Origin: Candidatus Goldiibacteriota bacterium
Lineage (GTDB): Bacteria; Oederibacteriota; PGYV01; DSYL01
Length of the DNA stretch: 64,000 bases
Direction of reading: 5' to 3'
NCBI GenBank assembly: GCA_018000835.1
Contig: JAGNJD010000004.1
Span: 1 to 64,000, forward strand
Made by a program: the position numbers and the translations under genes. Each line of letters starts with the position of its first letter. The first letter of the stretch is position 1. The notes below the pieces were generated by a model that was not told where the DNA came from, ran no database searches, and was given only the letters and a program-made list of their open reading frames with translations. Positions 8,044-18,700 of the stretch are shown piece by piece.

Positions 8044-9996
8044 TTATTCGTATCTTAATGCATCTATCGGGTTTAATTCTGCTGCCTTACGGGCCGGCAT
8101 TATGCCAAAAACCATACCAACCGCAATGGAAAAAACGAGTGCTATCAATACGATTATTGGAGATACTGCAACTGCCCACTTTGCAAGAAAAGACAGTAAT
8201 CCCGATATTAAACTGCCGAATATGATTCCAATAATCCCGCCAACGGAAGTTATTAAAACGGATTCAATCATAAACTGATATAATATGTCTTTCCTCTTTG
8301 CGCCAAGTGCCTTTCGCAGACCAACTTCCCTTGTTCTTTCAGTAACAGACACGAGCATGATATTCATTATACCTATTCCCCCTACGAGCAATGATATTGC
8401 AGCAATGAAGCCGAGAAGCATTGTCATTGTATTTGCCGTCTCGGTCATTGTTTTTTGCATTTCAGTCATATTCATTATTCTAAACCCTGTGTCCTCCTGC
8501 AATCTGTATTTTTTCATTAAATATTGTTTTATTTCATCCTGCACTGTCTCCATTAATGACAAATCATCTACCTGCACATCTATTGAATCAATATAACTTT
8601 TACCCAGTAATCTATACATAGCCGTTGTAATAGGGATAATTACTACGTCATCGTTATCTCTGAACCCGGCAGAGCCTTTTTCAGGAAGAACGCCTATCAC
8701 CCTGAAATAAATTTTGTTTATTTTTATCTGCTGGCCTATCGGGTCCGTTTCTCCGAATAAATTGGTCAAAACCGTCTTGCCTATCACTGCAACCCTGTTT
8801 CTTGTTTTAACGTCACTTTCAGTAAAAAACTGCCCGTATTCGGGTTGTGAATTTCTAATCACCGGATAACTCACGTCAACTCCCTGAACCATAGTATTCC
8901 AGTTATTTGACCGATATACTACCTGTGCCCTGCCCTGAACGTTAGGACATACGTACTTTACGCCTTCAATTTTACTAATTGCTTCTGCATCCTGTTCCGT
9001 AAATCTCGTAACTGAACCCGCACCAAGAGAAACACCGCCTGACCGCTTCGACCCGGGCATAACCGTCAACAGATTTGAACCAAGGTTTGACAAACTTTTT
9101 TGTATTGAAACTTTTGCTCCCTCACCAAGCGCCATCATTGCAATTACAGCAGCAACTCCAATCAATATTCCAAGCATGGATAGTGCAGTTCTTAATTTAT
9201 TTCCGAGCATTGAATTAATTGCCTGTTTGGCATAATCAACCAATGCCGTTCTGTTAAAAATTGTATCGCCTGTATCTTTTATATTATCCTTTTCCTCATA
9301 TTCTCCATTATCTGAATTGCGTTGGCCTTTTTTCAATTCGTCGGAAATAATCTTTCCGTCCTTTATTTTAACGATTCTTTTTGCATATTCTGCAACGTCT
9401 TCTTCATGCGTAACGAGGATAACCGTTTTACCATTTTTATTTAAATCAGTAAACATTCCCATAATTTCCGTCTGTGTCTTTGAATCAAGATTACCGGTTG
9501 GTTCGTCTGCAAGAATTATATCTGGATTGTTTACAAGAGCCCTTGCAATTGCAACTCTCTGTCTTTCTCCGCCGGATAATTCATTTGGCAGATTTTTTTC
9601 CTTTGATTTTAATCCAACCTCTGCAATTTTTTCCAGTACGATTGCTTTATCCTGTTTTTTGCCGCCGTATATCAAAGGTAAATTCACGTTTTCCAGAACA
9701 GTTTCCCTGGGCAACAAATGGAACTGCTGAAAGACAAAACCAACCGTTTTATTTCTTATTGCCGCGAGTTCATCTTCGGATAGATTGGAAACGTCCTTAC
9801 CTTTAAAAAAATATTTTCCGCTGTCCGGAGTATCAAGAAAACCAATGATATGCATAAGCGTTGATTTACCGGAACCGGAAGGCCCCATTATTGCAACGAA
9901 TTCCCCTTTATTTATATTTAAATCAATACCTTTTAACGCCTGGAATTCAACTTTTCCGGTTTTATAGGTCTTTGAAATGTTTTTTAATTTTATCAT
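8044..9996 (-). CDS. MacB-like ABC transporter, fused ATPase and permease
   Basis: 650 residues, the MacB layout. Residues 1-225 are an ABC ATPase: Walker [13 protein letters not shown], signature [14 protein letters not shown], Walker [13 protein letters not shown] and switch His in LVTHEE. After a charged linker come one TM helix (near 270), a large periplasmic MacB core domain and an FtsX-type block of three TM helices at the C-terminus. Members use ATP hydrolysis in the cytoplasm to move the periplasmic domain and push substrate through a MacA-TolC duct (mechanotransmission). The start overlaps the stop of the adaptor gene (9996), and the three-gene order outer protein, adaptor, MacB makes a complete exporter. 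Substrate (peptide, antibiotic, lipid or siderophore) is unknown. Confidence 0.92.
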   Translation of the reverse strand: MIKLKNISKTYKTGKVEFQALKGIDLNINKGEFVAIMGPSGSGKSTLMHIIGFLDTPDSGKYFFKGKDVSNLSEDELAAIRNKTVGFVFQQFHLLPRETVLENVNLPLIYGGKKQDKAIVLEKIAEVGLKSKEKNLPNELSGGERQRVAIARALVNNPDIILADEPTGNLDSKTQTEIMGMFTDLNKNGKTVILVTHEEDVAEYAKRIVKIKDGKIISDELKKGQRNSDNGEYEEKDNIKDTGDTIFNRTALVDYAKQAINSMLGNKLRTALSMLGILIGVAAVIAMMALGEGAKVSIQKSLSNLGSNLLTVMPGSKRSGGVSLGAGSVTRFTEQDAEAISKIEGVKYVCPNVQGRAQVVYRSNNWNTMVQGVDVSYPVIRNSQPEYGQFFTESDVKTRNRVAVIGKTVLTNLFGETDPIGQQIKINKIYFRVIGVLPEKGSAGFRDNDDVVIIPITTAMYRLLGKSYIDSIDVQVDDLSLMETVQDEIKQYLMKKYRLQEDTGFRIMNMTEMQKTMTETANTMTMLLGFIAAISLLVGGIGIMNIMLVSVTERTREVGLRKALGAKRKDILYQFMIESVLITSVGGIIGIIFGSLISGLLSFLAKWAVAVSPIIVLIALVFSIAVGMVFGIMPARKAAELNPIDALRYE

Positions 9997-10964
9997 TATT
10001 TTTTTACTGTCCTTCGCTGCTGTCTTTGCGGCATAAAAGGGCTGGTCGTTTCATCGGACTTTTTTGTAATTAACGAAAAATCCTTTTTAATTATTAAAAC
10101 CGTTTCTCCTTTTTCTACGCCGCTTATTATTTCCGTATTCTCGCCGTCGGTAATGCCTGTTTCAACAATTTTCATTTCTCTCTGATCGTTTTTTGAAACG
10201 ACTACAAAATTTTTTCCATCCGGACTTTTTTTAACGGCGTTCGAAGGGACCAGTAAAATATCTTTTTTCTCATATTGAATAATGTCTACGTTTGCACTCA
10301 TGCCCGACCTTAAAAAATCAGGAACTGTATCCGGGACAACGTCCACTTCATATATTGTCACGTTATTTACCGTTTTTGATTCGTAGTAAATATGGTCTAC
10401 TATACCATGCATTTTATTGTCCGGATAGGCATCTATCGTTATTATTGCCTTTTGTCCTTTTGCAACCTTACCTATGTCCGTCTCGTCCACCTGAACCTTT
10501 ACTATCAATCTGTCCGATAAAACTATTATCTCGTCTGATTGGGTTACGGTCTGACCAGGTTCAACTCCCCTGACAATCACCTGCCCGTTTATTGGTGCAA
10601 TAACAGGTATTGGCTTGTATATATCTTCCCATTCTTTTAAATCCTTTTCACCCTGTGCTCTTGCTGCATCGAGTATCGCAGCTCTGTCGGTAGAACTCAT
10701 GTAAGCAAGAATCTGCCCTTTTTTTACGTAATCTCCTTCGTTAACGAGTATCTGCTCAATCCTTCCTGCAAGCGGCGGTTTTATTGACAGTCTGTTTTGC
10801 GGCAGGACAGTGCCCGATGCATTTATTGATAGTTTGATGTCGCCTCTTTTTACTACGCTTGTTGATATTGTTTCTTTGGGCTTTTTATTCCCGAAAATTT
10901 TAAAGCCCGCAAAAATGAGTATGACGGCGATTATTAATGTTAAAATAATTTTATTTTTTTTCAT
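9996..10964 (-). CDS. MacA-like periplasmic adaptor (membrane fusion protein)
   Basis: 322 residues from ATG 10964; a TTG at 10970 is an equally close alternative to the GGAGG site. An N-terminal membrane anchor ([15 protein letters not shown]) is followed by a lipoyl/biotinyl-like half-motif ([29 protein letters not shown]), a very short hairpin, the second lipoyl half ([20 protein letters not shown]) and beta-barrel/membrane-proximal domains. The helical hairpin is shorter than in Escherichia coli MacA. It bridges the MacB-like permease and a TolC-like duct. It overlaps the TolC-like gene by about 14 bp, so the operon is tightly coupled. Confidence 0.88.
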   Translation of the reverse strand: MKKNKIILTLIIAVILIFAGFKIFGNKKPKETISTSVVKRGDIKLSINASGTVLPQNRLSIKPPLAGRIEQILVNEGDYVKKGQILAYMSSTDRAAILDAARAQGEKDLKEWEDIYKPIPVIAPINGQVIVRGVEPGQTVTQSDEIIVLSDRLIVKVQVDETDIGKVAKGQKAIITIDAYPDNKMHGIVDHIYYESKTVNNVTIYEVDVVPDTVPDFLRSGMSANVDIIQYEKKDILLVPSNAVKKSPDGKNFVVVSKNDQREMKIVETGITDGENTEIISGVEKGETVLIIKKDFSLITKKSDETTSPFMPQRQQRRTVKK

Positions 10965-12222
10965 CTTCAAGTGTTCCTCCTGTAATTTGTATCCATGCAG
11001 CCTCGGAAAGTAAAAGGTTTGCCTGTGAATTTAAATATGACTTCTTACTGGAAACAAGGTTATCCTGTATAATCGTCCAGTTATCAAACGTAACAAGACC
11101 GTTTGAATACTGGGCATCTGCTATCTTTGCACGCTCATAAGCAGCAGATAGAAATTTTTCCTGAATTTCATTGTTTTTCATTGCATCTGTAAGGTTATTC
11201 CACGCCTGCTCCATGTTTAACAGAACGTCGTTTTTTCCATATTCCAGTTCTTTTTCCGTTTGTTTTAAATATGCATCTGCTGCATTTTTCTTTGCCATCA
11301 GCAGACCACCGTCAAGTATGGATAAAGACAAATTAATCCCTGCGGACCAGTTCGCACCGTCATCTATGGGAATTTCTTCACCTCTTTGTGATACGCTTCC
11401 GCTTAAATTAATTGACGGGAAAAACGCACCTATGGACGATGCAGCAGAATACTCTGCCATCTTTTTCTTTTTCTCGAGAGTGACGTAATTATAATTTTTT
11501 TTCAGCAGTTCATTAAAATTCGGCTGTTGGCTTAAATCCGTCATCAAATTAAAATCCGTCTGAACTTTTAAATCGGCGTAATCCGTGCGGCCAAGTTCCT
11601 TTGCAAGCAATTGCTGGGCAACCAGGAAATTCCTTTTTGACTGCTCCTGTTCAAACCCTGCCTGGGCGAAACTCGCCTCCGCATTCAACAATGAGCCCTT
11701 ATGTTCCCTGCCCGCATTATATCTCATCTTAATATCCAGATATTGCTTTTTCCTTCTTGTCAGAATGTCCTCTGTCATACTTAACAACTCCTGTGCTTTC
11801 ATAAGATTTACGTATGCCTGTCTTAATTTGTATCTTATGTCCGCAGAAGTTATTTTATAATTTAATTCCGCTACGTTAATTTCTTCATTTGATTTGTTTA
11901 TGTCGTTTATCGTCTGAAATCCGTTAAATAACGACTGGCGGACTGACGCCCCGTAAGAATATGACGTAGGGTCTGATGTGAGACTCTGAAATTCATTTCC
12001 ACCTCTTGATGCACCGGCAGATACGGATAGCTGCGGGAAAACGGAACTTTTTGCAGTCCATGCGTTTGCCTTTGATTGTTCAAGTTTTGCCTTTGCCTGA
12101 GCGATCTGCTGGTTATTCTGCAAAGCTTCGTTTACGCACATCTGCCAGGTTAGGTCATCTGCATTTACATACTTTCCAAATAAACAAAATATCATAATTA
12201 AAAAACAAAAATTTTTTTTCAT
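10951..12222 (-). CDS. TolC-family outer membrane protein of the MacAB-like operon
   Basis: 423 residues with signal peptide (MKKNFCFLIMIFCLFGKYVNA). The two structural repeats of the family are visible: QMCVNEALQNNQQIAQAKAKL with FPQLSVSAGASRG, then a second half with FFPSINLSGSVSQRG and AGINLSLSILDGG. It should supply the outer-membrane and periplasmic tunnel for the adjacent adaptor and MacB-like pump. First gene of the three-gene operon. The other TolC-like gene at the left window edge is only distantly similar by eye, so the two probably serve different pumps. Confidence 0.9.
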   Translation of the reverse strand: MKKNFCFLIMIFCLFGKYVNADDLTWQMCVNEALQNNQQIAQAKAKLEQSKANAWTAKSSVFPQLSVSAGASRGGNEFQSLTSDPTSYSYGASVRQSLFNGFQTINDINKSNEEINVAELNYKITSADIRYKLRQAYVNLMKAQELLSMTEDILTRRKKQYLDIKMRYNAGREHKGSLLNAEASFAQAGFEQEQSKRNFLVAQQLLAKELGRTDYADLKVQTDFNLMTDLSQQPNFNELLKKNYNYVTLEKKKKMAEYSAASSIGAFFPSINLSGSVSQRGEEIPIDDGANWSAGINLSLSILDGGLLMAKKNAADAYLKQTEKELEYGKNDVLLNMEQAWNNLTDAMKNNEIQEKFLSAAYERAKIADAQYSNGLVTFDNWTIIQDNLVSSKKSYLNSQANLLLSEAAWIQITGGTLEDEKK

Positions 12223-12354
12223 CTTTTTTCCTTATAATGTAAATTTCAAGTTAGACGTTTACAAAACGATTTTGTTCCAATTTAAAATCTTATCTTATAA
12301 CGGCAATCAATGGAATTACTGCTCGCAACAATTTATAACGATTGAATTATGTTT

Positions 12355-15300
12355 TTAACGTAAAATCACCGCTGCGGCTGGTTTGCTGATTAATTTTTCA
12401 TCCTTTACGTCTGTCCCTTCCATTATTAAATAATAAATCCCGTTTGATAATTCCTCAATATATTTTCTTTCTATATTAATCTTATTCTTCCCTACATCAT
12501 AATCCTTTTCCTGTGATATCTGTTTTATTAATCTAAAACCTGACGTATATATCTTTACTTTTATTAATTTACATTTGCCGGTCAATTCAAAATTTATTTT
12601 TAAATTTTCTTCCCCCGTATTACATGGATTGGGATAAATAACTACATTGGTGATTGCCGGTTGCTGGTTGCTGGTTGTAGTTTGCGTTGTTGTGGCAGTA
12701 AAAGACATTGTCAGGTGTGGACTATTAGTTGTTGTTTGTGTCGTAGTTACTGTCTTTGTCACTGTGCCTATTGCTGTTTGCGTAAATGTTTGAATCCATG
12801 TCATTGTTGATGTATGAGTAAAGGTTTGCGTCAGTGTCCTTGTCCATGTAAATGTTGATGTTATAGTATAGGTCCCTGTCAATGTTGGCGTTCCTGTGGG
12901 CGTATTGGACGATATTGTGTCTGTTACTGTAAATGTTGGTGTCGAAGTTCTTGTAGACGTTAATGTTACAGTGAATGTCCATGTTAAAGTTGATGTTCTC
13001 GTCGCTGTGGTTGTGTAAGTATTTGTCCATGTTCCTGTTGGTGTCCCTGTCATTGTCCGCGTGAAAGTTATTGTTATGGTTGATGATGATGTTACTGTTG
13101 GCGTATTCGTTGGTGACGGCGGTGTTCCTGTCCATGTTTGTGTTATCGTAGGCGATACTGAATGTGTTGGTGATATTGTTAGTGTTGGTGTTCCTGTCCG
13201 TGTTAGAGTTGAAGTCATACTTGGTGTATTTGTCTGTGTTGATGTTCGTGTGAATGTCCATGTTGCTGTTCTTGTCCATGTTGGCGTATTTGTTCCTGTC
13301 CCGGTAAATGTATTTGTCGCAACAGACGTGTTTGTCCGTGTGTATGTCGGCGTTTCTGTGTATGTGTTTGTTAAAATCTGTGTATTTGTCCGCGTTAAAG
13401 TTCGCGTATATGTTGAAGTTAATGTTAGAGTCCTGCTTACAGTATATGAAGCTGTGCCATAAAAAGTAGGTGTCCTTGAAGAAGTAAAAGTGGGTGTTCC
13501 TGATAACCCTGTGATATATATATCATCAATATAAAAAGTTCCTGTTGTATTACTTGTTCTTGAAAATCTGAATCCATTATATGTTCCACTGTATCCAAAT
13601 GCAGAAATTGGAACCACTACCCTGTTCCATGCACCAGACACCCACGAACCGCCAACAACCATTGATGCATCCACTGTCACAGCACTTCCAAGCGTTGAAT
13701 CTGTATCTTCATACCTCATCTGCACATAAAAACTTAATGAAGTGTTTGTTGTCCACACCCACATTTCCAGGTTACCACCTGCAGTTCCTGATAAATCAGG
13801 ACCACCAAAATTAATAAATGGAGTCCATGTGCTTCCTGTTGTATCAAATCTTATTCCTTCAGAACCATTACCCGTATGATTCTGTCCCATATCATCAAGG
13901 TTACATCCGGGTGTCAATGTATTCAGTGGTTGAGGACATCCGCTGCCCCAGTTTGTCCCCCACGCAGCATGATCGCTGTTATAAATCAATATTCCAGGTC
14001 CAACTGATGGTGTCGCAGTAGGTAATGGCAATGCAGGCGGAGTACCACAGGTATTATCCCACACAGCAGATATTGTTCCTAATCTATTTTTTAATTGCTC
14101 ATCATATAAAGATACAGGTTGCAATCCTTCATTGTATAATCCTTCATACAACATATTTCTATCTCCATTTATGCCAACCTGCAAACCTGGATTTGCATTA
14201 ATCTGATCGCCCCTTACATATGTTCCATTTGCTGTTGAATTATCATAAACTTTATAAAGGCCTGGACCACCTATCATAATTCCATGAGTATATGGTGAAG
14301 GATAAGGTGCAGGATTTATATCAAATTGTGCACCATACCATACACCACCTATATCATCACCTTTACTATTCCATAAAACTCCAGTTCCTAATGTTTCAAA
14401 TGCATTTGTACTTGTTGTTCCCCTGTTTAATCCTGCAAGTTTATTCCCGTGCGACATTCTGTAATCATCACGTAATATTGCATGACAGAAAGAATGATGT
14501 GTATCTTCCCCCTGACGCACATCAATTGCATCGCAATTGGTTATGACACAGTAATTTGAAAGCGACTTTTGAAAAATATATGCATGTCTCATATCTTCTG
14601 CATAACAATTTTTTACAAGCATATTTTGTGATGCATGAATATGATATCCGTATCCGTAACCATCTCCTCCATAATCCTGGGATTTTTTAACTGCACAGTC
14701 CATTACTGTTATGTTTGCATCGTATTCAAAATAAAAACCAAATCTCGGGAAATTATAAACCTGAACGTCTCTAATCCATGCATTCATAACACCTTCCATT
14801 GCAATTGCAGCACCTTCGGGTCTACCAGATGAAGGACTAACATTATCCTGAAAAATAATTGTTAAACCTGAAATACCAACATTTTCAAGCATTGAATAGC
14901 CGCCATTAACAGATCCGCTTCGTTTTATATGAATTGGATTATTTGCAGGATCTAAATGAAATGGAATTGGTGCATTTAAATAAATTCCACCTGTATCTTT
15001 ATTTGTTACCTGCCTTAAATATGTAAATGACATTTCTCTGTTATAATTGGGTGGATAATACTGCCAGACACCACCTGAATTTTGCTGGGAAAATTCCTGC
15101 CACCAATATTGCTGTATTACTATCCAGTCACCTGTATTTACATTTGCAGAATTTGTAAGTCCTGTAACATACATTGAACCTTCTGGAATCACATTTGTAA
15201 CCATAGAAAGTATTGCTCCTCTATCCACCCAACCTTTGTTCCATGCCCATCTGCTTTTCTCAAAAGTAAAAACTCCTTCAAATGCATTTGAATCATTACT

Positions 15301-15747
15301 ATAGACATGGGTTGGTGGTATATTTATTATGGTTCTTCCGCTTCCTGCTCCTTCTATGGATACATTATTATAATTTACACCTATTGGATGCAATCCGCCA
15401 TGCAATGAATGCTCTGTTATTGTATATGTTCCTACTGGTATGCGAACTATTCCACCACCAGCTGCACCAACATTATCAATTGCCTGCTGTAATTCAACTG
15501 TTATATCGCCTGTTCCTGTTATTGTAATAATATTACATGGTATTCCATTTCGTAATGGGATAGAACCTGTTTTATAACCCACATAAGCATAATCTAAAAT
15601 TCTCCAGTTTCTGCCATTAAAATTTATAGTTGCTTCGTCATATGAACCTGAATTAAATGGAAATAATTGTGAATACCAGGAAAAAATATTGCAATAAAAG
15701 AGAAGAAAACATGATATAAAAATTAATTTTTTTTTCATTTTAACCAT
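12355..15747 (-). CDS. Large exported pectate-lyase-like beta-helix protein with Thr-rich linker and C-terminal Ig-like domain
   Basis: 1130 residues. A signal peptide (KKKLIFISCFLLFYCNIFSW) is followed by a right-handed beta-helix of the Pectate_lyase_3 kind (ITVELQQAIDNVGAAGGG, VRIPVGTYTITEH, then VKNCYAEDM and similar rungs, about residues 70-560), a carbohydrate-binding-like beta-sandwich (about 590-755, ending GTFYIDDIYITG), a roughly 250-residue Thr-rich linker and a C-terminal domain beginning NVVIYPNP. No classical lyase catalytic set can be assigned by eye, so lyase, hydrolase or adhesin are all possible. The start may be either of two ATGs two codons apart and no ribosome site is evident. 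Neighbour 15766-19620 shares linker phrases and C-terminal domain. Confidence 0.8.
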   Translation of the reverse strand: MVKMKKKLIFISCFLLFYCNIFSWYSQLFPFNSGSYDEATINFNGRNWRILDYAYVGYKTGSIPLRNGIPCNIITITGTGDITVELQQAIDNVGAAGGGIVRIPVGTYTITEHSLHGGLHPIGVNYNNVSIEGAGSGRTIINIPPTHVYSNDSNAFEGVFTFEKSRWAWNKGWVDRGAILSMVTNVIPEGSMYVTGLTNSANVNTGDWIVIQQYWWQEFSQQNSGGVWQYYPPNYNREMSFTYLRQVTNKDTGGIYLNAPIPFHLDPANNPIHIKRSGSVNGGYSMLENVGISGLTIIFQDNVSPSSGRPEGAAIAMEGVMNAWIRDVQVYNFPRFGFYFEYDANITVMDCAVKKSQDYGGDGYGYGYHIHASQNMLVKNCYAEDMRHAYIFQKSLSNYCVITNCDAIDVRQGEDTHHSFCHAILRDDYRMSHGNKLAGLNRGTTSTNAFETLGTGVLWNSKGDDIGGVWYGAQFDINPAPYPSPYTHGIMIGGPGLYKVYDNSTANGTYVRGDQINANPGLQVGINGDRNMLYEGLYNEGLQPVSLYDEQLKNRLGTISAVWDNTCGTPPALPLPTATPSVGPGILIYNSDHAAWGTNWGSGCPQPLNTLTPGCNLDDMGQNHTGNGSEGIRFDTTGSTWTPFINFGGPDLSGTAGGNLEMWVWTTNTSLSFYVQMRYEDTDSTLGSAVTVDASMVVGGSWVSGAWNRVVVPISAFGYSGTYNGFRFSRTSNTTGTFYIDDIYITGLSGTPTFTSSRTPTFYGTASYTVSRTLTLTSTYTRTLTRTNTQILTNTYTETPTYTRTNTSVATNTFTGTGTNTPTWTRTATWTFTRTSTQTNTPSMTSTLTRTGTPTLTISPTHSVSPTITQTWTGTPPSPTNTPTVTSSSTITITFTRTMTGTPTGTWTNTYTTTATRTSTLTWTFTVTLTSTRTSTPTFTVTDTISSNTPTGTPTLTGTYTITSTFTWTRTLTQTFTHTSTMTWIQTFTQTAIGTVTKTVTTTQTTTNSPHLTMSFTATTTQTTTSNQQPAITNVVIYPNPCNTGEENLKINFELTGKCKLIKVKIYTSGFRLIKQISQEKDYDVGKNKINIERKYIEELSNGIYYLIMEGTDVKDEKLISKPAAAVILR
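12624..12677 (-). repeat. 54-bp tract identical to 16035-16088 (copy in pectate-lyase-like gene)
   Basis: The bases encoding TSNQQPAITNVVIYPNP at the linker/C-terminal domain border match the GH18-deacetylase gene base for base over 54 bp, while flanking coding bases diverge, including at third positions. Confidence 0.85.
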
Positions 15748-15765
15748 TTAATTTAAATTTTTTAA

Positions 15766-18700
15766 TTATTTTAAAATTATTAATTCCTCTGGACGACTAT
15801 TTAGATAATCTCCTTCCGTCCTTCTTACGTCAATTATAATATAATACACCCCATTGGCAAGTGTTTTCAGATATTCTCTTTTTATTGTTTCTGTATTCTC
15901 CCCTGCATTATAATTTCCTTCATATACAATCTGTTTTATCATCCTGTATCCTGTTGTATATATCTTCACCTTTATCAACTTACTTGGCTGTGTTATTTCA
16001 AATCTTATTTTTAAATCTTTTTTTTCTGGATTGTATGGATTGGGATAAATAACTACATTGGTGATTGCCGGTTGCTGGTTGCTGGTTGAGGTTTGTATCG
16101 GAGTTACTGTGTGCGTGACAGTAGGAATAACTGGTGTCCGCGTAAATGATGGTGTTGGCATTCCCGTACTGCATGCTACCTCGCCCTGATAAGTTACCGT
16201 AGCATATTCCCTTACCAGCAGGTATTGCACGACCTCGTCTGATGGTGCAAACCACACATTGTTAATTCCTCCTTCCCCGTATGTGTTATAAACATAATTC
16301 AGATGCGAACTCAGCGTATCCTGGTTTGTATCATACGTCCCAGGCGTTGTGCTTCCAGATTCTACGTTATGCGTAAAATTTATCAGCCATCTCTGCCTCG
16401 TATCATTTGCCGCATTGTCCGCGGCAGCATTAAATGCAGAAAGATTTGTGCCTGTAAACGCGTTACGATTTAACAAAAACAAATTTGACGGGATTATGTC
16501 CACGTAATTATTTCTCGTATAATTTTCAGCGGATAAAAATAATCCGGAATCCCTTAAACACGTCCAGGAAGTTACGTTGCAATATGGATAAACAAAATGC
16601 GTGCATAAATATCCGGGGTATCTTGCTTCTATCGCGTTTTTAACCGGTAGGGTTTCGGTGTTTATGTTATCACAGGTTACTGCCTGATGGCTGTAATTAT
16701 GGTCAAATAAACTCCAGTTATGGGCTCGTAAATCTGATATCTTCTGCCAGCACATTACATAAGTATCATAGGTTTCCTGCATCTGCTGCGTATTTAAAGC
16801 AACGCCGGCCCTGAAGCCCAGTGCATCCAGCATTGGCAATGCTATGTCGTGAACAGACGGCCTGCCATCGTCAAAAGTAAAAGAGTATGCCCATTTTTTA
16901 TCGTCAAATAAAATCGCCTTTGTAACTGCATTGGTTGCTCCGCCAATATAATTACTTCTTAATATCTGAACGTCCGTTGCATCAGTCGTGAATTTGCATA
17001 TTTGCGTTGCAGGATAATAAGTTGAAGGAATAGGAACGCCATCTGCATAAACCATGCATGACGAACAATTACCCACGTTTATTTTCAAGGTGATTTTTTT
17101 CATAAAAACCATGGATGGCACGCTGCTTCTGTCTATGTAAAAATGAAGACAGGTTCCGGCAGTTTCTGTCGGAGTCGGGGTTTGTCCGGTCATTGTCATT
17201 GTCTGAGTTGACGTAAAAGTGGGCTCTGGCGTCATAGTATCCGTCCATGTTAAAACAGACGTCCCGGTCATCGTATGTGTCATGGTTAAACTATTGGTTA
17301 AAGTCGGGGTTTCTGAAATCCATTCTGTTTGCGTATACGAACTGGTTATTGTCATTGTTCCCGTTAACGTAAAACTATTGGCAGGCGTTATTGTTACCGT
17401 TGATGTTGAACTTACAGTTGCTGATGCCGTCGGCGGTTCACTGCTCGTTGCCGTCCGGGTGAAACCTGGCGTCGTTGTTTCTGTCAACGTTGAACTCGCA
17501 GTCATTGTATCCGTTAACGTTATTGTGGTCGTAACGGTTAAAGTAGGCGGCGTTCCTGTCCATGTTTGTGTAATCGTAGGAGATACTGAATGCGTGGGTG
17601 ACGTCGTGAGCGTGTTGTGCGTAATCGTAAAAGTCCACGTCGGAGTAAACGTAAAGGTTACGGTTGCAGTAAGCGTATGCGTAAAAATATTCGTTGCCGT
17701 AGAAGTGCTGGTAAACGCAGGACTGAAAGACGCCGTTTCAGTATTAGTCCGCGTATTTGTAGCACTATAAGTCATGGTTCCGGTGAAAGTGCGGGTAAAC
17801 GTAGGAGTAATAATCAAAGTCGACGTGTGCGTAATTGTCGGCAATACTGTTTTTGTTTCTGTAGGCGTAACCGTCGGCACAGTTAATCCGCAAAAAGATG
17901 AGTATGAATTCCACATCGCATCCAGAAGCGGCTGACTGCCTGAAGAATAATCAGCAGTTATTTCCCACATGAATATTCCGCCATAACCTTTTAAATTAAA
18001 TGCATAATTTACTTTTTCTGCCACAGATGCTGGATTGTCATAAACAATTAATCCCGTTCCAGAATTATAGGTTAAATAAGGAACCAGAGAACCGGAATCC
18101 CAGTTATACGTCCAGCCAGAACCAATTAATGGCGTAATTAAATTATAATTGTTTTGTGTAGCACCTGATACAAAACTGTCATATAAATTTTCAGAATTTG
18201 GAAATCTGTAACCATAAAAAGGTATGCCAAGATTCATCTTTGATGCAGGGACTCCCCTTGTTACAGTCATATAATTATTTGTCCAGTCAATGTTTTCTCC
18301 GTCTGTGGGGTCTGTCCCCCTGTAAAGCGGCGAATTATGACCTGCATGGGATGACCATTCGCCATGATAGTCATAGGTCATAAGATTATAAAAATCAACA
18401 ACATTATTTAAATACGCATAATCATTCCACTGGCCATACCAGTTTCCCGGCGAAACCGCCATTGTAATTTCCCATGAAGGAGCAGGTGCAGCAGAAGAAT
18501 TAAATTTATCCCGCAGCGTCTGCACGAGCAGGTTCTGATTTGTCCTCTCCGTTGCATTCTGCGGAAATTCCCAGTCAATATCAGCGCCGTCATAACCATA
18601 CGTCCTGCAAAATGCTTCAACTGCATTTGCAAAAGCAGTGCGCAAACTTGCAGATGCTGCAATTGTTACAAAATTCTGGCGTGCAACCTCATCTGCGCCG

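Noticed and set aside
12725-13279. 184-codon minus-strand frame rich in Asn/Asp inside the pectate-lyase-like gene
   Set aside because: It is an alternate frame of the Thr-rich linker repeat; low-complexity DNA keeps several frames open. No ribosome site or conserved domain.
17219-17770. 183-codon plus-strand Val-rich frame opposite the chitinase linker (similar at 13061-13462 and 31385-31714)
   Set aside because: Complement of Thr codons gives Val-rich frames; all three lie over linkers and none has a domain.
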